A DNA stretch of 64,000 nucleotides. It comes from Apostichopus japonicus (lineage: Eukaryota > Echinodermata > Holothuroidea > Aspidochirotida > Stichopodidae). This document shows positions 1-12,540 of this stretch, piece after piece. Position 1 is the stretch's first letter. Each line of letters begins with the position of its first letter. The notes below the pieces were generated by a model. The model worked only from the letters and a program-made list of their open reading frames with translations, searched no databases and was not told where the DNA came from. The position numbers and the translations under genes are program-made. Location: the NCBI RefSeq assembly GCF_037975245.1, contig NC_092569.1:30696668-30760667 (forward strand), given 5' to 3'.

Positions 1-2020
1 AGGAGAAAACTCAATTGTATGGGAAGCCTTGGTTGAGAAATCCCTCCAGAAGCACCTATTCTATTTTACGATTGTGTAAGATTATCAATCCGCCAGGTTT
101 CCCTCAGTGTTGATATATTGAAATTTAAGACTTTATTAAGGATGAAATGGTTATTTTCCAGACCCAACATCAACAATGAAGAAAAAAAGCATGTTTTGAA
201 GAATTTGGACACATCATGGAGGTAAAACAGGTTTTACCTCCATGGACACATGTAGCGACGTGACCGTGATGTCATGTAATATGTGCAAAAGTGAACAGGG
301 ATTGACCTTTTTAAAAGCATTTACCTACCGGACATGTTTGCCGAGTACCTTTAATCTGGAATCCAAAATATCCATATCGCCAATGATATTTGATAGAAAG
401 TCATAATAAAGACCAATGGAGGCGGAAGAACTCTTAAATGTTTAGACTTTTTTTCTTCAACAGCAGGGATTTGTTTTACAATCTCTTTTCAGAAGCTAAG
501 CAGTACGACCTTTAAATGGTATCCGATTATTTTAATGCATGTGATCCTGTGTTTCATGTTGCGCGTGAGTGTTGTACGTGTGGGCGTGTGTGGATTACAT
601 TTTTGGATGTGAGTGGCGTCGTGCAGTGTTTCTTGGTTTAAATTACCCTTTATGCTATTTGCTTCTGGTTTATTCTAAATAATTGTCACAACAACGATTG
701 ACGACAAAGGACATGCATCTGTTTTGTAGGCTTAAAGCCAACAATTTCATGTTAGTTGTTTTCCCTGAAACCTCCTTTGATGTCACAAATGACATTAGTG
801 TAATTTAAGAATCATATTGTCTATGCAAAGTACAGTTTTATTTTTATGTCATATATCCAATGATTGTTATTCATGTTGGTTTGGCACAGGCTTGTCCAGA
901 TTGCACAGAATGACTGTATAGAACTGATAATGAATACAATTTGTTCAATGATTTAAGATTTGAACTACGTTGTGTGAATTGTTGGCTATGTGACTGTTTA
1001 AAATAAATCGCTGTGAGATTTGTACACCTTTTGGAATATAATCTATTTAACTACTTATTTTTACCCTTCCCTATCACCCAAACTCCCTGCCCAACAAAAA
1101 ATGGTTTTTGTGGAATACAAATGAGAAATAGTATTGCCATAACCAACTGACCCAGCATATTCCAGGAACACATTGAGGCACTGAGCTTTTTCACAAGGAG
1201 ATGTAACCTAGCCCTTTTGAAGCTAACCTCGTAGCTTGTTACTACAAAAATAAGGAAATGAAGGGGGTGTTAATTTAGATGGTACAGCAAAAATTATTTG
1301 TGTACTACGACTTCAGTGTAGTTACGCCAATACCACTGATACTAGTACTCGGCCGTTCTTCCTCCAAAGGTTCACCACTTGTACCACTGGAGGATTCCTC
1401 TTCCCCGATCTTGTCTTCGGGGTTTTTAATGTCGGTTATTTGATAGGAAAACTAATCGTTATGTCGACCCGTTAAAGCCCATTTATTTTTTTATAAGAAA
1501 GGACGGATCGTAGTCTGCTTCCGTGAAGTGTTCGCTACATACGGAGCTGTACACTAGCTAGGCCCAGTGAATCGGCGCTGGTGTTCTCCACTAAATTGGT
1601 CACAATCGCCGTGTTATTTTCGTCCTTCGGCCATCGATGAATGCTAATTACATGGGTTATGACATTACTGCAACCCCCAAAAACACAAAGAACCGGCATT
1701 TCTCTCGGATATATTACAACATGTAAAAACAACCTTGAAATTTATAACAATATAGCGTAATACAGTGGTTGTTCTCTCAGTGTAAATGTTCGTGTATGTA
1801 GCGGTATGATCGTCGCGCATCCGGTACATGCTTGGGCTTTGCACTTGTGTTCCTAATATGACGTCATCGTTGTCTTGTTTCAAAGTCGCATTTTTCAGAG
1901 GTCTTTATTCGGATGCAAATATTAAAATTTAATTTCTAATCAGTCCTTGAAGTTTTGAAGGTGACAAGAATAGTTTTGAACAAAGATGTTCTCATAGATT
2001 CAGAGAAAGTTACTCTCGAT
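1..2020. other. no gene recognised
   Basis: I see no coding segment, RNA gene or clear repeat here on either strand. Short open frames exist (for example around 1535-1883 on the minus strand), but they overlap one another, lack family motifs and have no convincing splice context. A short GT-rich patch lies near 540-600. Confidence 0.5.
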
Positions 2021-3610
2021 TAGTTGGATTTTACATTTCATGGCCTCTTTAAGAGAATGTCTGTTATGATAATGAAAAAGACAGCTTCATCCGCGTATTG
2101 AAGCAACATTGTTTCATTTCCGGTGCAATGAAGTCCCCTGAGAATTGTATTACAATTAATTGTCAAGGCTGGAATTTCTGCACACAGAGTAAGAATATTA
2201 AGGCTTAAGGAGCAGTCTTGCCTAACGCCTCTATTAATTGAAAAGAAACCTGCAGTACATCTATTGTTATAAATGCAAAAACTACTGTTGTTAAAGAGAA
2301 CATGAATCCACTTTTTAACGCTATTGCCGAAATTAAAGAAAGGGAGAGTCGAGTGGATAAAGTTCCACTCCAATATATCAAGAGCTTGCTCAAAGTCAAC
2401 TATAAAAATGAAGCCTGGTACATTTTGCTTAGAAGTATAATTAATCAGATCTAAACAAATCAAATATTTTCGCCAATGAATTTTCCTTTAATGACACCGC
2501 GTTGCTGAGCACCGATTACTTTAGGAATAACTAGTTAAGTCGTGACGCAAGGGCCTTAGCAACTATTTTGTAATCGGTATTCAGTAATGCGATAGGACGG
2601 TAATTTTTGTAGCATTATTTCCAGCTTTTATATTAAGAATTACAGTACCTCTTGACTGTTCCTCCGACAAAGTACCATTAGGGTAACCATGGTTAAATGC
2701 GTCTAACAAAGTTTGACCGATCACTGGCCAAAATTTCTTATAAAAGTTAACACATAGACAAGCAGAGCCTGGGGCGTTGCATTTACCATCGATAACATGG
2801 CTTGTTTACATCCATATAGGGAAAAGCATCTTCACATAATTCAGAATCTTCAACATTTGTTTGGATAATTATTAAGGAAGTTCTTTGCAAAGCTACTGTT
2901 AGAGGAATAACAATTTTTTTTTTTATATATTTATTTGAATATACCGTGTTTATCAGTCAAAACACAGCCATCACTATTCTAAAGTCTCCGAATTGAACTA
3001 TTGGTTTTACTTTTTTTCTAAGCCTAAGAAATGCTTGGTATTTTCTAATTCTTGTTAACTAATCTAGCCCTATAACTAACGATTTCGGCCTAAAGCTTAC
3101 AATTATAACAATCCAGCAACTTATGTGGGCCTCCTTTGGTTGTAAACGGATAACAGCAGTGTCGGAAATGTACAGCTGCTGTTCTAAAATAGAATCTTTG
3201 AAAGGAGCGACAGCGTGTTTTGGCTTTGGCTTTCTCGAAAACCATACTATTTCTTTTAATACTGTATTAAAAGTACTCCCGTCGTACAGATTGATCCGGA
3301 AAGCAATTTTGGACAGGTTTTCACTGATATATTTTTAATTAGGGCAACCAAATTATGATCATTTAGAAAATTATTATTGAATTTCAAGTAGCCGGGCTTC
3401 TGTTTTTTGAATAGTTAGGCTAAGATTAACCATATAATGGTCGTACAAGATACCGGGAGAAAGGGTGATGCTATTTAGACAATGCTTGAGATCACTAGAA
3501 AGAAGAAAGAAATATAACCTACTATGAATGCCAGGAGTAACGTTAGAACTCCAAGTAAATTTGTGCACAACTGATTTAACTTCCCCACACGTCAATGAGA
3601 TCAAAGATAC
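2020..3610 (-). mobile_element. degenerate LINE (L1/Tx1-like), endonuclease end to reverse transcriptase
   Basis: Read 5' to 3' on the minus strand, a decayed non-LTR retrotransposon. At 3604-3374 the translation resembles the end of an AP-type endonuclease (SPGILYDHYMVNLSL, where related LINEs usually have an SDH box). A linker follows near 3000-2930. The reverse transcriptase begins near 2760 (PGSACLCVNFYKKFW, degenerate) and continues at 2463-2038 with FIFIVDFEQALDILEWNFIH, GFFSINRGVRQDCSLS and LLQYADEAVFF. The catalytic YADD box reads YADE and the frame changes several times, so the copy is dead. Clade assignment is from motif memory only. The linker and reverse-transcriptase start resemble the fragment at 49874-50560. 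Confidence 0.75.
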
Positions 3611-4125
3611 CCATCAATGATAAGATTAGTCGTTCCTAGGCGATGTCATGAAATTGAAATTAGCTCCTATCTAATATAATGAAAACAATATTAGTCAAAA
3701 TAATGATGCCAGCTTGAATTGTTTTTATTTGCGTCATTTTACATTATTCTCAGTGATTTAAGATAACATTTGAATAAATAAATGTTTAATCAATGACATT
3801 ATCGATAAATGACAAAGTATTAGGCGTCATCGAGTTCCATGCAGTGCTAACTATTCCCTTGAAAAATGGTGCACCGTCATTAATATTTACCGCATGACAT
3901 ATGGTATCATTGTAATTCGACCAATGATCACGTTTGGGTATACCTGATCTATGTTAAAGATAATGTTCATGATATGTAATGACTATACAAAGCTGATCGA
4001 CACATTGCTGCCTTTCTGTCACTTTGGTTTTCTAATTCTAAAAATCTTCTATAATTTCGATACAACGATATTTAACATATGTTGTAATGTCTCCGATCCT
4101 TGTGACCTTAAAGACTTCTAATTTA
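3611..4125. other. 3' flank of gene copy A
   Basis: Non-coding DNA downstream of copy A. It resembles the flank of copy D (for example the shared cgttcctaggcgatgtcat at about 3633 and 51281), which shows that the duplicated unit extends past the stop codon. Weaker resemblance is visible near 16395 (copy B). Confidence 0.6.
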
Positions 4126-4628
4126 CTAATTTGATCTTTGGATTGCCTGTATTTTCATTGTTGTTGTTGTTATACCGCAATCAGAACCGTGAAGATTCTT
4201 CCAGAAGATACCGCGGTTATCGTTGAACAAGTAGTCACCGTTGAGATTGGAGTAGCCGCAGGAATGGACAGTTGTTTGGTAGACCGGGTCTAGGTTTGCG
4301 CAGCATCTGTTTTTTGGATAACCATTAAAATAACAATAATAATAACCACAACCGTCACACCTAAAGCATTTACAATGTGGACGACTACGAGGGCAATAAA
4401 GATTGCTGTCACAATCACTATGACAGATACAGTCGGTGTACTCGTAGTCTCCTGTAGCTACGCGGTTGCTGAATGAGAAGCAGTTGCTGGTAGAGCCCGT
4501 ATTGCTATCGTCTGGATACCACCAGCCACCTCGGTGTTTTTCTGCGCAGTCGAAGCTACTCGATCCATCATTGTCTTGATCGTGCGTACTAAATCGTTTT
4601 CCTGAATATGCCCCCATAGCGTTGTTAC
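4126..4628 (-). CDS. copy A last exon: fibrinogen C-terminal part with Cys/Tyr-rich insertion
   Basis: Open exon, phase 1 entry after a ccag acceptor, running to the stop. It carries the calcium-site region (DQDNDGSSSF), CAEKHRGGWWY, an insertion of about 80 residues rich in Cys and Tyr, then SCGYSNLNG and the terminal TTTTMKIQ. Length 503 bp, against 482-500 in the other copies; the difference lies in the insertion. It belongs to a pseudogene but has no lesion of its own. Confidence 0.8.
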
Positions 4629-5707
4629 CTGGAAGTAACGAATAATTGGGGAATTTATTTTCTTGTTACTTTGTTCCATTTCTGACCATTTGTATGGAAA
4701 CCTTAGTTCATAACATCGTTTATTGTGTTTACAGATTTCGTTATATCAATAGTATAGTGTATAGTATACTTTCAACAATTGCGAAGAAATATGAAATAAT
4801 GAAGCAATATCAAGGTACGTGTGAGATGAGTAGAAATGTAATCAGCTCATTCTTTCAAGTACTCATATTTTGCAAATTGTAGTATGGTCCCGAATTTTCA
4901 ACGGTGTAGGTTTTCAAATAAGAGGAAAAGTTGTAATGTGCTTCTTTTTTTTTCGTCATCGTCTCTATAGTAAAATATCTTTTCTGACGTACTTTACTTC
5001 CATTTGATATAGACAAAACAATTATTTACCTATTATTATATGTTATAATATTATTATATAATTATACATTATAACGATAAGAACTAAAGCAGGTAATGAT
5101 TTTTGAGAAGTTGAAACATACAGTTCGTCTCGACTGATCTCTGTCAAAAAAGTTCAAATTTATAGTATACTTTTGTTTTTATTATTGTAATATCATTGGC
5201 TTCTTAATAAATACAATGAACTAATTTTGAATTGTGAAATGAAACTTAAATTTCTTTTTGTTTTTTCATGAAATGTAATTATTTCACTCTTGAATAATAT
5301 CTTTCATCCTCAAAGTGAACTGAAATGTTGCAGCAGTTCTATGATTTCCAAACTAGTTATTATTCCTTCCTAAGATCGACAAAGCATGTGTGAAAATGCA
5401 AGAAAGTATACCCAGAACTATATACAGGCTTGGTTGATATGATATATCATTATGTTACAATCTAAAATTATACCAACACGGGTCAAAGTGTTAAGCAATT
5501 GTTCAATGAGCAATCAGTACGGGACTCTTAGCACAATGTCTAGTACATAGTTCTACATTAGTATCCACAATAGATTTATAATATGACCTGCGTATATGTA
5601 CGAGTGCAAATACTAGAGTATGATTACGACTACAGGTAGTTATGTTAGAATAAGATAACGCAATAATTACACTTCTGCGTATGATTGACATTTAGCACAA
5701 TACATAC

Positions 5708-5969
5708 CAGCATTTCCATTGTAGCCACCCAATGACAGTTGGTATTTTTCTCCCTCGTTACTGATTCTGAAAGATGAATAACGGCTGTGGTATGTTAATC
5801 CTTCTCTGTTTGTCTTTTCTATTAGAAGTTGGTAGGGTTTTTGGTTTGTTAATTTGTATATTTTATCGTTTCCAATCCAATGATCTCCTGTGGGGTTTCC
5901 AAAACCGTTTTTGCACTCATTCCAGTTTTGATAAAAGTTGACGGATCTACTTGTACGTCTTTGCAAAAT
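5708..5969 (-). CDS. copy A middle fibrinogen exon
   Basis: 262-bp exon, phase 0 to 1, with tatag acceptor and gtatgt donor. It encodes ILQRRTSRSVNFYQNWNECK through HWIGNDKIYKLTNQ to GGYNGNAG, the central fibrinogen subdomain. Same length and boundaries as in B, C and D. ECK replaces the EYK of the other copies, which adds an unpaired cysteine. Confidence 0.85.
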
Positions 5970-6219
5970 CTATAGAAACAGAATAAACAAGTACATCGAA
6001 TGCATGTGAGTAATATATGAAGTGCCCCATTTTGCTACAATAACTTAAGAATTAACTGTTGTAGGTCACTACACTGATTGGATTGAACTGATAGGAAGAT
6101 GAATCAATTTAATCAATAGTTGAATTATTAATACGAATATTAGAGAACATAGTTCTGTCGTATGAGAAAATGTACTGTTAACATGGTAAAGCGTTTGTTT
6201 TCCAATAGTTCATACTTAC

Positions 6220-6457
6220 TGTCCAACCCCCACTAGACATTTCACAATAAACATCAAACCCGGAGCTTCCAGCGGGGTAATTGTGTATATTTTCTGTTAG
6301 TTCTTCTATCTGCTGTGTAAAGATCAGAACAATCTCTCGGTCCACTGCGGGTACATGTAAGACCATCACCTTCAAACCATTCGTTACAGTAACATCTACG
6401 GACATCATTCCGCTTCTCGCATGTTGCGTCTGCACTGCAACTGTAACTCTCACTTGT
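6220..6457 (-). pseudogene. copy A EGF/fibrinogen-start exon, 5'-truncated and frameshifted
   Basis: Homologous to the 300-bp exon of B, C and D from SESYSCSADATC onward, and ends in a good gtaagt donor. About 62 bases at the 5' end are gone. The homology stops at about 6457, where intron-1 sequence begins (compare 42716 in copy C). One inserted base near 6274-6290 pushes the fibrinogen start out of frame. No acceptor remains. Confidence 0.8.
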
Positions 6458-9400
6458 GATATTTTCGTCGGAGTAGTTATGAAAACATATAAGTGCCTAA
6501 GTAAACGATATCTGTTAACTTTAAAAGAAATGATAGGTAACTGGTCAACAGACACATTAAATTTCAAATGTGACTCTGTAAAGTTATATCCATTTTGAAA
6601 TTTTGTCACAATCAACATTATCTAGTTTCCCTCAAAACAACAGGATTTTGAATAATAGCCGTTCTTTCCTACGTGATCACGTATTGTATGGTAACATTTT
6701 CATTTTTTTTTTTTTTTTAATTATAGACTTTGCAAAAAGGAACGAAGAAATGATGGATACAAGCCTGTTTTTTCGACAACGTGGCAAAAAACTCTGAATC
6801 GTAAATTCTAAAGTTTATACAGTTTTGTTCAATTTTGAAAAACAGAATCAGGAACTTAACGACGGAAACGCACAGCGAGAAGGCAAACGCATGTATTTAT
6901 TGTTTGGTCTGGGATGATTGAGTAATGTTAATAAACAAGTCTGTTTTACTATTCTCCTTTTTCTTGACATTTGCTTGGTACAATAAAAACAAAAATCTTA
7001 GCATGAATCTTTTTTTTATGATTGTGGGTTAGTAGACGATCTTCTCGATGCTATTTGCAAAATATCAAAAGTAACAACGTTTCACATTGATTTTTTTATT
7101 TTACTTTATTCTTAATTTTTTATCACTTTTCATAACATTAAGGTTATAATTTTCGTACTTTATTTAATTTTAATGCGGCGTTTCGTGCAAACTTCTTACA
7201 AATATGTTGGATAAAAGAATATCTTAATTTAGTTGATGATTATTACATTGACATGCGTCAAACTCATCCCTATGATAAACGCACATGACCGAATCGAACA
7301 CATTATTAATAGATACATGTGTAATACGATGCTATGACCGTCAGAAGGAAAACAAGACGTCGGTGAACAAACAGTTAACAGGAAAGATTGAAATTTAGGG
7401 TTTGATACGTTTTAAGAAGGAACATTAAGTTTGCTATTGATACATAATACGATGCAATGACCGCCATAGAGAAACAAGACATTGGAGAACAAACAGTGTT
7501 ACCTTAACCCGCAAAATCATAAATGGAACGATTGAAATTTAGGGGCTGATACATTTTAAGAAGAAACATTAAGATTGACATGAAAAAAAATTCAAGACAA
7601 AATACAGAATTATTACGATACACATTTTGTACACGAAACTGTTGGAGACGGGGTTACTTGGCTTACAAATATTGGTTGCCAAATTACCTGTATCAAATAT
7701 AAGGTGTTTTGGGGATGTTTGGCAAATAATTGTTGATCATTTTGAGATGCATTTTGTTTCCTTTTCTGTATTTGCATGATGAACTGATCAATATATATTC
7801 GTACGTAGGCCTACGCAGCTGTATTGAAGAGTGTGTTACATTAATGCGTTTATTATGTTATGTTTTACAGATACCTACTTAACATATTAACACTTTTGAA
7901 TTGATCTATTACTGTTTTTGTAGTTTAAAATCGATTTTTAAATGTTGCACACATAAACTGTAACAATACTGAAGTTTTCTAAGCTCTTTTTGAAGAAAAA
8001 AAATACTGTTTAGCCATATTGCGTAAAGCTGTCATATACATGTACACGAATAACCATTAATACTTTAAGTTGACATTCTAACGTCTTTGTATTATGAATT
8101 ATGTTTTTCGATTATTGAATCCAACCTATTAAGCATATCAGTATAAAGTTGTTAATCTAGCAAATTGGATATTAAACTTATTCAAAAGTTTATTTATCAT
8201 TTCCGGATGCATATGTGTTCTTTTAAGTATCAATGTCTGAACTTGATCTACTTTATCATACTAGTTGGGCAGTCATTTTTACGGAGAGATATATTTTGTA
8301 CTTTGAAAATATGAATACTTATATGAATTGAGAGAACAAATTGTCATCGTGCAGGAATAGCTTCGCAGATTGTTTTATGATATTGTTACTTGTTCTATAC
8401 ATTTTCATTTTAAGCTTCGTGCGATATTTTCTTTGATTAAAAAAGTATTAGTTCACAAGTTAATCATAAAGTCATTTTCCTAGCGTAGGTTAACGGATAC
8501 TAAATTATATGTAGGGTTTTGTAACCCATATGCTCTCATTAAAAGACCGTTTAGGTTTTTTTGTAAAACAATTTGTAGAGTTTGTGTAAAATTATGAAAA
8601 TTCTTGGCAATAAAACCTCGTCTAGACTCAATAAAAAACAGCACGATTTTGAATAATAGCCGTTCTTGTCTACGTGATCACGTGTTGTATGGTAACATTT
8701 TTAGTAGTTTTAAATATAGACTTTGCATGAAGAAACGAGGATATGATGACTACAAGCCTGTGTTGTCGACAACGTGGGAAAATAGCTCTGAATCATAAAT
8801 GACAACATTTCTACAGTTTCTGTTCTTTTAAAAACCAGAATCAGGAACTTTACAACGGAAACGCACAGCAAGAAGATATATACATATATTAATGTTTTTG
8901 TCTGGGATGATTGAGTAATGTTAATGAACAAGTCTGTGTTACTGTTCTACTTTTTCTACACATTATTTTGGTAAAACTTTAAAAAAAAAAAACTTTCTTA
9001 GCATGAACCTTTTTTATGTAGGTTAGAAGACGCTCTTTCTGATGCTACAGGCACAATTTCAAAACTTAGAACTTTTCTTATTGATTTTTTAATGATACTT
9101 TATTTCCTATAACTTTTCATAACATTTAGTCTATAATTGTCGTACTTTATATTTATTCTTAAAGTAGCGTTTCGTGCAAAATTCTTACAAATATGTCGAC
9201 TATTTTAAAATTTACATTAGTTGATGGTTTTACATTGACATGCGTTAAAAATCATACCTATGAGTAACGCACATGACCGAATCAAATACATTTTTCACAG
9301 ATACATGTGTAATACGTTGCTTTGACCGCCAGAGGGAAAACAAAACATTGGAGAACATATAGTGTTACCTAAAACCCGCACATTCGTGAGGGGAACGATT

Positions 9401-11263
9401 GAAATTAAGAGATTGAACATTTTTAAGAAGAAACATTAACATTGTCATTGCTTGGTCATGCAAAAAAGTTTCAATATAATATACAGAATTATTGTACACT
9501 AATGGAAACGATATTTCAATATAATGCTAGTATAAAACGGTGATACTTGGATGTTAAATATTGGTTGCCAAATTACCTGAATCAAATATAAGGTGTTTTG
9601 GGGATGTTTGGCAAATAATTGTTGATCATTTTGAGATACATTCTATTTCCTCTTTGGTATTTGCATGATGAACTGATCAATATATATTTGTACGTTCTTG
9701 TCTGTATTGAAGAGTGTGTTACATTAATTCATTTAATGTGTAATGTTTTACAGATACCTGCCAAGCGAGCACATTTGTTGTCGTAGTTGTTGTCAGTTAT
9801 ATATTGTAATACTAAACATATTAACAATTTTGTAAAAAGCCAATTTAAAACTGCTTTGATTGCTCTAATGTTAACTGATATAATAATGAGGTTTTCTTGG
9901 CTCGTTTTGAAAAGAAAAACAAGAAAACAAAACATTTCAGCTCTACTGCGTAAAGCTGTTATTTTTATGTACACGAAAAACCTATCAATACTTTAATGTT
10001 GACATATTAAACTTCTGTGTATTAGGAATTATAATTTTTGGAATACTAAATCCAATAGTTTGATCATATTATTATAACTTTGTAAATACAGCAATTTAGA
10101 TATTTAATAAAGAATACTTTTATGAATTGACAGAACAAATTGTCATCGTGAAGGAATAACTTCGCAAATTGTTTTATGATATTGTTACTTGTTCTATACA
10201 TTTTCATTTTAAACTTAAAACTCATTCAAAAGTTTAATTATCATTTCTCATGCATATTTATTCTTTAAGAAAATCAATGACGGAACTTTTTCTATTTTAT
10301 CATACTAGTTGGGCGTTCATTTTGACGTATAGATAAATGCTGTATTCGGAAAATATGAATAGTTTTATGACTTGACGGAACAAATTAACATTGTGAAGAA
10401 ATAAATTCGTTGTTGAAATTGTAAGTTGTTTTATACGTTCGGATTTTACACTTCATGCTTTATTTTCTTGATAAACATATCATTAGTTCACACGTTATCA
10501 TAACGTTATTTTTTTTAGCATAGGCTAATGGCTACTTCATCATATGTATGGTTTGGAAACCCTTATGCTCTGTTTACAAGACCGTTTAGTTTTTCACTCA
10601 AGATGGATGAGAAACTTGTTGTATTAAAAACCGAATTGTGTGAATTTGAGATATATTTAAGTTATACATTAACACATTTCAATATGTATGTGTTTTTTGT
10701 ATGTTTCAAAGTTCTAATCCAAGGGATTCGTGTTGATTTTAAGTAGTTTGGTCTCTAAAAAAGACATGTAAAAGGTAGATGTACTACGTAGTTAAACTAT
10801 GTTGTAGATTTTCCATTTACGTGTTTGTTTGGTTCTCAAAAAAATCAACGATGTAATTCATAATTGTGTATCAACAATGATACAGAATGGACAGTACGAA
10901 TATTTGGGGCACATAAGAAAATATAAGGGCAAGATAATAAATGCAATAAAGTAATACAGCGAGATAATTGTGTGCAGAATAATGCTCGATAATGCAAAAC
11001 ATTCCCAAAAAATATCTAAGTTTCCAAAAAGTTAGATTCGCTCACGAATCGTAATATTTCTACAAATACTCGAGGTAAGTCAGCGCAGGTAGACCGTTGT
11101 TATATTTTATATGTAGAAAAAAAAGGTAAGTTTTTAATCTCAAGTTAATGAAATACTGAGTTCCAAATTGTAAATCACTTAAAAACGTATACAAGTAAAA
11201 CAAATCAATTCAATTTTACTTTGAAGAAATTAATTTCATTTTATTAATATTTTAGAGACTTAC
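6458..11263. repeat. intron-1-type segment with internal tandem duplication of about 2 kb
   Basis: Non-coding. Two units, about 6600-8590 and 8600-10530, share long stretches, such as tacgtgatcacgt near 6670 and 8672, the CAAATTACCTG region near 7680 and 9570, and gtttggcaaataattgttga near 7717 and 9607. The same two-unit arrangement appears in copy C (42880-44880 and 44890-46080), so the duplication is older than the split of A and C. Copy D has a single diverged unit near 60.2-62.2 kb. I see no open reading frame conserved between units. Confidence 0.75.
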
Positions 11264-11335
11264 CCGAAAACCATTTGAGTTTAAAAGCAGCAACACCGCA
11301 AAGACGAAAATACATTTGCTTCGAAGTTCTGCCAT
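11264..11335 (-). CDS. copy A signal-peptide exon
   Basis: 24 codons ending in phase 0 at a gtaagt donor. It starts MAELRSKCIFVFAVLLLLNS, a typical secretory signal: basic start, then a hydrophobic run. The ATG is chosen because copies C and D align exactly to it. With exons 2-5 deleted downstream, it has no proper partner exon. Confidence 0.75.
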
Positions 11336-11464
11336 TGATCCAAAATATCCGAAACAGAGAAAAATGGGTGCACGAAATAAAGGAGATACTTGCTGACTTT
11401 CTGAGAGAGTGACATAAGTAATGAACGTTAATTCGTTACCCAAGGAGGGACCTTCATACGTACG

Positions 11465-11495
11465 GATGTCCAATTACACCACGTTATTTATCATT
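11465..11495 (-). promoter_or_regulatory. putative core promoter, copy A
   Basis: On the minus strand, a TAAATAA element (11484-11490) lies just upstream of the motif TTGGACATCCGTACGTATG, about 130-150 bp before the ATG. The motif is shared at the same place by copies C and D and in part by B. A promoter role is inferred from position and conservation. Confidence 0.35.
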
Positions 11496-12129
11496 CGGTC
11501 ACATTTAAGATCCATAACCTATGTAATGCAATCTAGTGTGTCACATATCGACATCTGTATATAATGTAAGTGTCGTTATTATTACAAGATAAATATGTGT
11601 TATATTTTACTACAAGCTCTTTTATCTCGAACTGTTAGTAAGAATTAAAGAACTCGCAATTCAAACACAAGGAAATTATAAGAATGGTTGTTTACTTCTG
11701 ACACAATAAATGCCAAATTATCTGTATTTTGAACCATTACTGGATTAAATTACTATATTTTCATTGTCTTAAGCTTGTCACATATGTTTGCGAGTTAACA
11801 TATGATAATAAGTCGAATAGAGAAGGTGAATTATAAGAACTAAGAACTGTGTTTGTTCGTCGATTAAACTTTTTAACTGATATGGGACATCATTTCTGCA
11901 AAGGACGCTCACAACTTATTAAAATACTTTAACACCAAATCACTCGGAATCGTAACATATCAATATCAAACAGCACCTTTCGGATATTAAACGAATCACT
12001 TTCTGCTGGCATATCAAGGAAATAGAGTAATTCTATTTAACGATGTGGTTTTGTCTTTATTTACTGGGGTGTTAACAATTATCAATAATTTGGTTAAATC
12101 AACAACATTAATATTGTTTTTCCACCCGA

Positions 12130-12540
12130 TATTCATGACTTGTTCAGTACCTAACTACTGTTCATGTCCTGTAACACTTGTTTTGAACACAAAGTAGTAA
12201 TTACTGATAATTATTGATACACGGTTGTGGTACATAACAGTAGTTGCTGTGCCAACCATTGGGTGCGAGTTATTTAACACGCGATTATAAAATGAAGTCG
12301 TATCTAGTCGTTTTATGCTATCAGTAAGCCTATGGGTATACGGAACACGGCCTTTCTTCGTTCTCGGCATGACAAATTGGCGTAATTTACCTCAAACACA
12401 TAGCGAGTACAGTAACTACTGGTGCCACCTGTAACACATGTTATCTACTGTTCATGTCCTACATTCGTGCATCATTAATTTTTACTTTGTGTTAATAACA
12501 ATGTAACATGTGTTACAGGTGGCACCAGTAGTTAGTGAAC
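12130..12540. repeat. foldback (MITE-like) element
   Basis: The right end has a perfect 31-bp inverted repeat (12413-12443 against 12504-12534, core GGTGCCACCTGTAACACATG). A wider, imperfect inverted symmetry joins the stretch around 12170-12235 (cacaaagtagtaattactga...) to 12455-12495 (...catcattaatttttactttg). It has no coding capacity, as expected for a non-autonomous DNA element. A diverged copy sits at 47590-48015. Confidence 0.55.

Larger units (their letters stand above)
4126..11335 (-). pseudogene. fibrinogen-related gene copy A, internally deleted pseudogene
   Basis: Remains of the same gene as copies B-D, spanning an intact signal exon (11264-11335) and the 3' half: part of the EGF/fibrinogen exon (6220-6457), the middle fibrinogen exon (5708-5969) and the last exon (4126-4628). 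Missing are the micro-exon, both exons of the first fibrinogen half-domain, the TIL-like exon and about the first 62 bases of the EGF/fibrinogen exon. The missing part matches one deletion equivalent to roughly 38.03-42.72 kb of copy C. The remaining EGF/fibrinogen exon also has one extra base near 6274-6290 that shifts the frame and reaches a stop within about ten codons. The last two exons are still open and similar to the intact copy, which suggests fairly recent inactivation. A shorter transcript from a new promoter cannot be excluded. Confidence 0.8.

Noticed and set aside
10528-10746. 72-codon plus-strand frame in intron 1 of copy A
   Set aside because: No motif; the matching DNA in copy C (near 46030-46240) is not open.
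11252-11473. Translation start at the upstream ATG within GGACATCC (MDIRTYEG...)
   Set aside because: The frame through the signal sequence begins at MAEL; the upstream ATG extends an untranslated leader that is in different frames in A, C and D.
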